From contig DBDH01000081.1 in NCBI GenBank assembly GCA_002293455.1, positions 52,212-61,122 on the forward strand: a stretch of 8,911 nucleotides of DNA, read 5' to 3'. The notes beneath the pieces are model-generated. The model was given only the letters and a program-made list of their open reading frames with translations. It was not told where the DNA came from and did no database searches. Below are positions 1 through 3,681 of the stretch, one piece after another; position 1 is the stretch's first letter, and each line of letters begins with the position of its first letter. A program made the translations under genes and the position numbers. The stretch is from Treponema sp. UBA937 (GTDB lineage Bacteria > Spirochaetota > Spirochaetia > Treponematales > Breznakiellaceae).

Positions 1-351
1 CAATGTTCTTTTGGGGCAGCCCCATGCCCGCTGACGGTAATCCCTACAAGCAATGTTATGGCAGAAACACCGGCAGCAAACATTATGGATAATAAGCCGT
101 TGGTCAACCTTGCCGGTTTTGGGAGGTGTTCCTCTCCGAGCAATCCCACTGTGGCGGCTGCAACTGCTGCAGCACTGGGCGTTTTGACACCCATGCCGTG
201 TATGCCTGCTATTGCGGCGCCCTGGGTGCCGGGTAATCCGAAAGTCTTTATCGGCGGATGGCCGGCTTTGACAGATTCCAGTAAACTGATTTGTAACTGG
301 GGCGGTATTATCAGCATAAATGCCCCGGCTCAGACTACGGTAACGACATAA
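1..351 (+). CDS. DUF4280 PAAR-like protein, 5' end outside the window
   Basis: The reading frame is open from base 1 to the TAA at 349-351. It gives 116 visible residues that begin QCSFGAAPCPLTV, which is the start of the DUF4280 family core, so probably only about ten N-terminal residues are missing. The ATG at 58 lies inside this conserved core and is not the true start. Family-like features are CSFGAAPCPL near the N-terminus, the middle segment IMDNKPLVN, the stretch TAAALGVLTPMPC, the proline-rich PWVPGNP, and a final CNWGG followed by a short Thr/Val tail. DUF4280 proteins are related to PAAR tips and are known from contractile injection systems (type VI-like and extracellular systems), where they cap the spike or carry effectors. 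There is no signal peptide or membrane segment in the visible part. No sheath, tube or effector gene is in the window, so the role is inferred from family alone. Confidence 0.85.
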   Translation, partial: QCSFGAAPCPLTVIPTSNVMAETPAANIMDNKPLVNLAGFGRCSSPSNPTVAAATAAALGVLTPMPCMPAIAAPWVPGNPKVFIGGWPALTDSSKLICNWGGIISINAPAQTTVTT

Positions 352-384
352 CGGAAGCGGAAATTTCTTTTCTCGTCAGAAAAA

Positions 385-411
385 ATTGCAAAACTCGGAA
401 AGTTTTGCAAT
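385..411 (-). terminator. Intrinsic terminator behind the recombinase remnant
   Basis: There is a perfect 11-bp inverted repeat, ATTGCAAAACT at 385-395 and AGTTTTGCAAT at 401-411, around a 5-nt loop CGGAA. Read on the minus strand the stem is followed by a T-rich run (complement of 379-384), which is the intrinsic terminator layout. It starts eight bases after the stop codon (419-421) of the recombinase remnant. On the plus strand no T-run follows, so it is less convincing as a terminator for the DUF4280 gene, although the stem alone might slow polymerase there. Confidence 0.75.
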
Positions 412-418
412 AAGCTCG

Positions 419-792
419 TTATATTGAGTTTTTCAGTTCAATCGTAATATGCCTTCTAAGCAGTACAGATTTATGTAGTTGAAGGATAGTTTGAGGCTTG
501 AGGATTTTTCCTTTCGCAGCCCAGCGTTCAAGATGGGGCGCTCCCTCAATGAACATTTTTCTGCAAAGAGCGAGAAGCGCTTTTTTCGTAGTTCTTCTTT
601 TCGCTTTTCTTCAAGCAGGTCTGCCCGAAAAAGGTCTTCAAGAAAAAGTACCGCGTCGCGTTTACTCTCGCATCCGTGACCGCAGGCTTTCTGTATTCGG
701 TTTTCCGCTTCATCATTGAACCAATAATACCAGAAACTCCCGGTATTCTGCCTTCTTTGGGAAAGGTGGTACTTACCAACTTTCACTGCCAT
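419..792 (-). pseudogene. Phage-type tyrosine recombinase, N-terminal remnant with frameshift
   Basis: The start is ATG at 792-790, with an AGGAGG ribosome binding site at 803-798 and a 5-nt spacer. The first ~80 residues (MAVKVGKYHLSQRR, then FWYYWFNDEAENRIQKA, then a Lys/Glu/Arg-rich helix) resemble the arm-binding N-terminus of integrases. The same frame then runs on to a stop at 433-435 in unconvincing sequence. One frame over, sequence typical of the family resumes (MFIEGAPHLERWAAKGKIL) and ends at the TAA complement of 419-421. The switch falls at an A-run (five T on the plus strand at 556-560), where a sixth A would restore the frame. Even when repaired, the product is only ~124 residues. 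Most of the core-binding domain and the whole catalytic domain are absent, so this cannot recombine DNA. Its position just behind the 3' end of tRNA-Asn is the usual place for an integrase of a tRNA-integrated element. Confidence 0.75.
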
Positions 793-797
793 AACAG

Positions 798-803
798 CCT
801 CCT
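798..803 (-). promoter_or_regulatory. Ribosome binding site of the recombinase remnant
   Basis: AGGAGG on the minus strand lies 5 nt before the ATG at 792-790. It is close to the ideal Shine-Dalgarno sequence and fixes the start of the broken recombinase gene. Confidence 0.7.
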
Positions 804-838
804 ACCGATTTCAATTACGAAACCGGATTCACCACGCA

Positions 839-860
839 TTGTTGACAGTTTGTTGACAGT
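839..860. repeat. Tandem direct repeat, 2 x 11 bp
   Basis: TTGTTGACAGT occurs twice head to tail without a gap (839-849 and 850-860). An inverted partial copy, TTGTCA (865-870), follows directly. The repeats lie upstream of the recombinase start and 125-145 bp from the tRNA 3' end. They could be integrase arm-type sites, excisionase sites or an operator for the integrase promoter. The sequence alone does not choose between these. Confidence 0.6.
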
Positions 861-928
861 ACCGTTGTCACGGTACTTTTTAGCCTTTTTTTCAGTACTT
901 TGTCTCTCAAGTACCTTTATGGCTAAAA
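859..928. repeat. Nested inverted repeats beside the tRNA (possible att arm sites)
   Basis: Three inverted repeats sit in 70 bp: GTACCG/CGGTAC (859-864, 871-876) around TTGTCA; TTTTAGCC/GGCTAAAA (878-885, 921-928); and, nested inside that pair, GTACTT/AAGTAC (895-900, 909-914) around an 8-nt loop. A GTAC core recurs throughout. I see no gene in 793-984. The cluster lies between an integrase start and a tRNA 3' end, where attL arm-type binding sites are expected. The first hairpin is also followed on the plus strand by TTTTT, so a small plus-strand terminator is an alternative. Confidence 0.5.
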
Positions 929-944
929 TGAGCTAATTCCTTGC

Positions 945-981
945 TATAAAAAGAAATAGCCCGTCCTAATAGACGGGCTAT
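945..981 (-). terminator. Intrinsic terminator of tRNA-Asn
   Basis: There is a perfect 10-bp stem, ATAGCCCGTC at 956-965 and GACGGGCTAT at 972-981, with a 6-nt loop. On the minus strand TTCTTTTTATA (complement of 955-945) follows. The stem begins four bases past the mature tRNA 3' end (985), so it very probably ends the tRNA transcript. This places the tRNA on its own short transcription unit. Confidence 0.85.
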
Positions 982-984
982 AAG

Positions 985-1057
985 CTCCCCCGCGCGGGTT
1001 TGAACCACGGACCCAGTGGTTAACAGCCACTTGCTCTGCCGACTGAGCTACAGGGGA
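985..1057 (-). tRNA. tRNA-Asn (anticodon GUU)
   Basis: A full 73-nt cloverleaf folds on the minus strand. The acceptor stem is TCCCCTG with CGGGGGA (one T-G pair) and the discriminator base is G. The D arm is GCTC/GAGC around AGTCGGCA. The anticodon arm is AGTGG/CCACT around CTGTTAA, which gives anticodon GTT (Asn). The variable loop is GGGTC. The T arm is CGTGG/CCGCG around TTCAAAC. The 3' CCA is not encoded, because GCTTATAG follows. The gene has its own promoter and terminator and looks functional. tRNA 3' ends are common attachment sites for integrases. An integrase remnant starts 192 bp beyond this 3' end, but I found no second copy of the tRNA end in the window, so the attachment role is inferred. 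Confidence 0.95.
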
Positions 1058-1067
1058 ATGTAAAAAG

Positions 1068-1096
1068 AATCTACAAGGTTTTAGGAAAAAAGTCAA
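1068..1096 (-). promoter_or_regulatory. Promoter of tRNA-Asn
   Basis: On the minus strand, TTGACT (complement of 1096-1091) is separated by 17 bp from TAGATT (complement of 1073-1068). This is a good sigma-70-type pair at the ideal spacing. The start point would fall about 7 nt further on, a few bases before the mature tRNA 5' end at 1057. The ISAs1 end at 1115 stops 18 bp short of the -35 box, so the promoter itself is intact. Confidence 0.75.
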
Positions 1097-1114
1097 TAGA
1101 AATTCTCAACATTG

Positions 1115-1131
1115 CACGTTCGTTTCATAAA
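1115..1131 (+). repeat. ISAs1 left terminal inverted repeat
   Basis: CACGTTCGTTTCATAAA matches the complement of 2310-2326 at all 17 positions. A few scattered matches continue inward. It marks the left end of the element, 18 bp from the tRNA-Asn promoter. Confidence 0.85.
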
Positions 1132-1132
1132 A

Positions 1133-1161
1133 TTGCAATAAATCAGAAAAAAGAGTAAACT
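1133..1161 (+). promoter_or_regulatory. Weak promoter candidate of the ISAs1 transposase
   Basis: TTGCAA (1133-1138) and TAAACT (1156-1161) are 17 bp apart. Each matches four of six positions of the -35 and -10 consensus. Transcription would start near 1168, in the loop of the hairpin over the ribosome binding site. The boxes are weak and the call is tentative. Confidence 0.35.
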
Positions 1162-1175
1162 CCCCGAAGAGGGGA
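1161..1175 (+). promoter_or_regulatory. Hairpin over the transposase ribosome binding site
   Basis: TCCCC (1161-1165) pairs with GGGGA (1171-1175) around the loop GAAGA. The Shine-Dalgarno GAGGGG (1169-1174), 7 nt before the ATG at 1182, is half of the stem. A transcript that enters from outside the element would fold and hide the site, while one started near 1168 would lack the first arm. Protection against read-through of this kind is known for IS10 and IS50. Applying it here is inference. Confidence 0.5.
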
Positions 1176-1181
1176 AAAGAC

Positions 1182-2316
1182 ATGGAAGAACGATTGCGGG
1201 AGAGATTATCAATCATACCCGAATACCGGCACGAAAGTTATATAGAGCATAAGTTCAGCGATATGTTAATCGTGATCATGACAGCAGTATTGTGCGGACT
1301 CGATCAATTACAGGATATCGTATTATTTGCACAGGAAAGAGTAGATTTTTTCACAAAGCATTTTGGGATAAGGGAAATACCGTCAAAACCAACGCTGAGC
1401 CGCTTATTTTGAATATGGTAAAAGCGGAGGCCATCATCTCCGTTATCGTAGAAATCATGAAGGAAGAAGCGCAAAATCTGGGTGATATACTGGCTTTTGA
1501 TGGAAAAGCGATACGAAGTACATCAAAAAAAGGGAAACCGCATTCTGCACTGCAAATACTCACGGCATATATGGTCGAAAGCGGGGTTGTGTTAGCTCAA
1601 ACATCGATAGATGAAAAGACAAATGAGATACATGCGAAACTAGTTTCGCCGTGATGCAGGAAATGTTAGATTATGTAGATATAAAAGACAAAATCATCAC
1701 AGCGGATTCTATGCATTGTCAGAGGGACACCTGTGCCAAGATCATTGATGAAGAACATGAGGGTGATTATGTGATTGGGTCAAAAGGGAATCAAGAGGCG
1801 CTTCATGAGGATGTCGCATTGTTCTTTACCGATACAGATATTGAAGAAAGCATCGAAATACATAGTGAAACAGAAATAAACGGTGGGAGAATAGAAAAAC
1901 GGATATGCCGGAGTACGGGAGATATCGATTTCTTGGCCGCTCATGATTGGCCGGGCTTAAAAAGCGTCTTTGAAGTACATCGAATCATCACAAGCAAGAA
2001 TGGAACGAGGGTGACAGATGAAAAAAGTTATTACATTTCCAGTTTGGAGACGTCAGCTTCTGAGTTGTTGCATATTTCACGCGCGCATTGGGGAATAGAA
2101 AGCCTGCACTGGATGCTTGACGCTGATTTTTCAGAAGATGAATGCGGTCTACTTTCTGAAAACGGACAGAAAACCCTGAATATTTTCAGGAAACTCGCGT
2201 TACAGCTTCATAAAAACTACATGGCAAAGCAAACTAAAAAACGAAGCATCAAATCTAATCTGCTTCGGTGTTTGGTAAGCGAATCCGCTTTGCTGGAACT
2301 TCTCGGAAGTTTATGA
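1182..2316 (+). pseudogene. ISAs1-family transposase, broken into three frames
   Basis: The ATG at 1182 follows GAGGGG with a 7-nt spacer. Frame one runs to a TGA at 1410-1412 and contains the N-terminal transposase-associated domain. Frame two continues from about 1407 (NMVKAEAII, LAFDGKAIRS) to a TGA at 1652-1654. Frame three runs from 1651 to 2316 (VMQEMLDYVDIKDK, ITADSMHCQ, WGIESLHWMLD). The likely catalytic DDE residues are all still encoded: D at 1499-1501, D at 1705-1707 and E at 2098-2100. The first break sits at a TTTT run and one extra T would repair it. The second break coincides with about 17 extra bases that contain a 16-bp palindrome. Conceptually joined, the protein is ~375 residues, which is normal for the family. 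The Cys of SMHCQ is typical. Two independent breaks make this a pseudogene rather than a recoded gene. Confidence 0.88.
1634..1649. repeat. 16-bp perfect palindrome inside the transposase
   Basis: GCGAAACTAGTTTCGC is its own reverse complement. It lies where ISAs1 transposases usually read ...NEIPVMQ.... Here 20 bases separate the codons for EI and VMQ instead of three, so about 17 bases look inserted and shift the frame. Its arm GCGAAACT differs at one position from the arm GCAAAACT of the terminator stem at 388-408. Confidence 0.75.
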
Positions 2317-2326
2317 AACGAACGTG
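2310..2326 (-). repeat. ISAs1 right terminal inverted repeat
   Basis: This is the perfect reverse complement of 1115-1131. The transposase stop codon (2314-2316) lies inside it. Recombinase coding sequence begins directly outside. Confidence 0.85.
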
Positions 2327-2670
2327 TTTGGGACTGCTCGGATATTGACTATTTCATTCCTAAAGACCCTGCGAATGGACATATCCTCTATACCAGAGAA
2401 GAACGGAAAAGAATTATTCTTACGCCCGCGTCCGCGGCGGCTGTGTTTCGGGCAAGGTGGGAAGACAACAGGGCGAAACTTGCCAACATGATTGCGGCTG
2501 TTACCGGAATGAGAAGCGGGGAAATTATCGCCTTGAGGTTTCAAGATTTAGGACAGGATTGTTTGTATATTCAAAACTCATGGAACAGGGCTGACGGCTT
2601 AAAACCGCCCAAAAACAATGAATCGCGCATTGTGGAACTGCCCTTCCCTGATTTGGTATATGAGTTATAG
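2327..2670 (+). pseudogene. Tyrosine recombinase, catalytic-domain fragment cut at both ends
   Basis: This frame is open from the ISAs1 edge to a TAG (2668-2670) supplied by the IS630 end. About 113 residues are readable, starting near VWDCSDIDYF. Box I with the first catalytic Arg is clear: AAVTGMRSGEIIALRF. It is followed by DCLYIQNSWNRADG and by KPPKNNESRIVELP, whose Lys is the likely beta-hairpin catalytic residue. The HxxR box and the nucleophilic Tyr are missing, as are the arm- and core-binding domains, so it is inactive. There is no start codon near the left end; the ATG at 2488 and other internal starts lie inside the domain. The fragment is similar in style to the N-terminal recombinase remnant at 419-792 and lies in the opposite orientation. 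It may be the other end of that gene or of a relative. Confidence 0.8.
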
Positions 2671-3380
2671 TGAATAAATTTAATAATCTAAAAAAGCAGC
2701 CGATAAATAAAGCATGGGATATAGCAAAGATTTTATAGCATGTGCGGTAGCATACAAAGACAATAATCACACGTTCAAGGAATTGCGGGAAGCATTCGGA
2801 ATTCCCGCCATAACCTATTATGATTGGAAAGAAAAAATGGAAACAGGGTTTGAGTTTGGAGTCAAAGCGAAACAAGAACGTAATCGCAAAATAGATAAAG
2901 CAGCGCTCAAACAAGCCGTAGAGGAACACCCTGACAAATTCTTGAGTGAATACGCGGAACAGTTTCATTGCTCAGCTCCCGCAATCTTCTACGCACTCAA
3001 AAAAATGAAGATCACCCATAAAAAAAACATTCACGTACAGCGAAAAATCTGAAGAAAAACGGATTGCTTTTACTAAAAAATTACAAAGAATCCCGAAGAA
3101 TAAACGCATCTATCTTGACGAAAGTGGTGTACATACATGAAGGCTGTACTGCAATATTGGATAACGCCAGTTTCCATCGAAAAAAACAGCTTTACAAACT
3201 TGCTCGAGGGAAGATCCGATTGTTATTTCTTCCTCCCTATTCTCCCGATTTCAATCGCATAGAAAAGTCTTGGGCTAACATGAAACGATTTCTTCACAAC
3301 AACATATCCGATTTCAACTCTATTCAATCTGCCATCTTGCACTTTTTCCATCTTGAAGGTTCTTAGTTTAATCGACTATA
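2666..3380 (+). mobile_element. IS630-family element, internally deleted
   Basis: Both ends read TATAGT inward (2666-2671, and complement of 3380-3375). About 15 of the first 22 positions match between the two ends, and each end begins with TA, the target dinucleotide that IS630/Tc1 elements duplicate. Inside is a wrecked IS630 transposase. At ~710 bp the element is several hundred bases shorter than the usual ~1.1 kb, in agreement with the gap in its transposase. On both sides a host gene fragment is ended by the element (recombinase on the left, RhuM on the right). Confidence 0.8.
2714..3366 (+). pseudogene. IS630-family transposase, frameshifted and internally deleted
   Basis: The first frame (ATG 2714, TGA 3050-3052) has the IS630 helix-turn-helix N-terminus: MGYSKDFIACAV, ITYYDWKEK, then KIDKAALKQAVEEHPD and FYALKKMKITHKK. 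At an A8 run (3020-3027) the family sequence moves one frame over (TFTYSEKSEEKRIAF, then IYLDESGVHT) and stops at 3138-3140. A third frame resumes with GCTAILDNASFHRKKQLYK, FLPPYSPDFNRIEKSWANMK and ends at TAG 3364-3366. The three catalytic acidic residues remain in pieces: D at 3117-3119, D at 3160-3162 and E at 3262-3264. Roughly 75-80 residues that normally lie between DESG and DNASFH are missing. No strong ribosome binding site precedes the ATG. The A8 run could in principle be a slippage site, but the deletion makes the gene dead in any case. Confidence 0.85.
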
Positions 3381-3636
3381 TTTTGTCATTAGGAACAACT
3401 GTTCGGAAATTTCGAACAGTTGCATCCTCGTTGAGTTCCTCGCTTGCAAAGATGTTCGTTAAATATTCCGACACGCTGCTTTTTGCTGTTTCATAAAGCG
3501 AGCATAAAGATTTCTGTGTTAACCATACATTTTCATCGACAACAAGGACATCGATGCCGTCACCTCCGTTTTCCTTGGAAAACACAAGGAAATCATTTGC
3601 GGCGTTACGGATTTGGATTTTGTTACTTTCAGGCAT
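3376..3636 (-). pseudogene. RhuM-family protein, N-terminal fragment ended by IS630
   Basis: The ATG at 3636-3634 is preceded by AAGGG at 3649-3645 with an 8-nt spacer. The 86 residues contain the RhuM N-terminal signature: VDENVWLTQKSLCSLYETAKSSVSEYLTNIF followed by a tail close to EDATVRNFRTV (written here in two parts: ENVWLTQKSLCSLY and VSEYLTNIFASEELNED). The stop TAG (3378-3376) lies in the terminal repeat of the IS630 element, so the remaining ~250 residues of a normal RhuM (usually 300-350) are lost. RhuM was named from a Salmonella pathogenicity island. Its biochemical role is poorly known, though homologues are often found in type I restriction loci and phage islands. It starts 45 bp after the DUF262 gene on the same strand and was probably the third gene of that operon. 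The short product may still be made but lacks most of the protein. Confidence 0.8.
3396..3422. repeat. 10-bp perfect inverted repeat at the RhuM break
   Basis: CAACTGTTCG (3396-3405) and CGAACAGTTG (3413-3422) flank GAAATTT. The repeat codes for the last conserved residues of the RhuM fragment and lies 16 bp from the IS630 end. No T-run follows on either strand, so it is not an obvious terminator. Confidence 0.5.
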
Positions 3637-3681
3637 TGATAAAACCCTTTTTGTTATTTGTCTTCATATCCGCCTTCCCTT

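Larger units (their letters stand above)
1115..2326 (+). mobile_element. ISAs1-family insertion sequence, 1212 bp, inactive
   Basis: The element is bounded by perfect 17-bp inverted repeats, CACGTTCGTTTCATAAA at 1115-1131 and its complement at 2310-2326. It carries one transposase gene of the ISAs1 (H-repeat) type on the plus strand. The length of 1.2 kb is usual for the family. ISAs1 elements normally make a target duplication of about 8-10 bp. Here the bases outside the left end (CTCAACATTG) and right end (TTTGGGACTG) do not match, so the present flanks were probably not joined by a simple insertion. The transposase is broken in three frames, so the copy cannot move without help from a relative elsewhere in the genome. 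Confidence 0.88.

Noticed and set aside
58..60. ATG at 58 as start of the DUF4280 gene
   Set aside because: The same frame is open to base 1 and encodes conserved family residues upstream of this ATG, so the true start lies outside the window.
385..411. Strong terminator for the plus-strand DUF4280 gene
   Set aside because: No T-run follows the stem on the plus strand. The T-run is on the minus-strand side, so it is assigned to the recombinase remnant.
676..936. 86-residue plus-strand frame over the recombinase start and repeat cluster
   Set aside because: It overlaps the recombinase remnant antisense and runs through the repeats. The composition is not protein-like and there is no ribosome binding site.
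793..960. CRISPR-like array or iteron origin in the repeat cluster
   Set aside because: There are only two tandem 11-bp copies and no regular spacers, and there is no rep or cas gene. An att or operator role fits better.
2525..2968. 147-residue minus-strand frame
   Set aside because: It is antisense to recognisable recombinase and IS630 transposase coding sequence and crosses the IS630 boundary, so it is a shadow.
3020..3028. Programmed -1 ribosomal frameshift at A-AAA-AAC in the IS630 transposase
   Set aside because: The heptamer is in the right phase, but a -1 slip leads into the wrong frame. The downstream family sequence needs +1 (or -2). Transcript slippage stays possible but the gene also has a large deletion.
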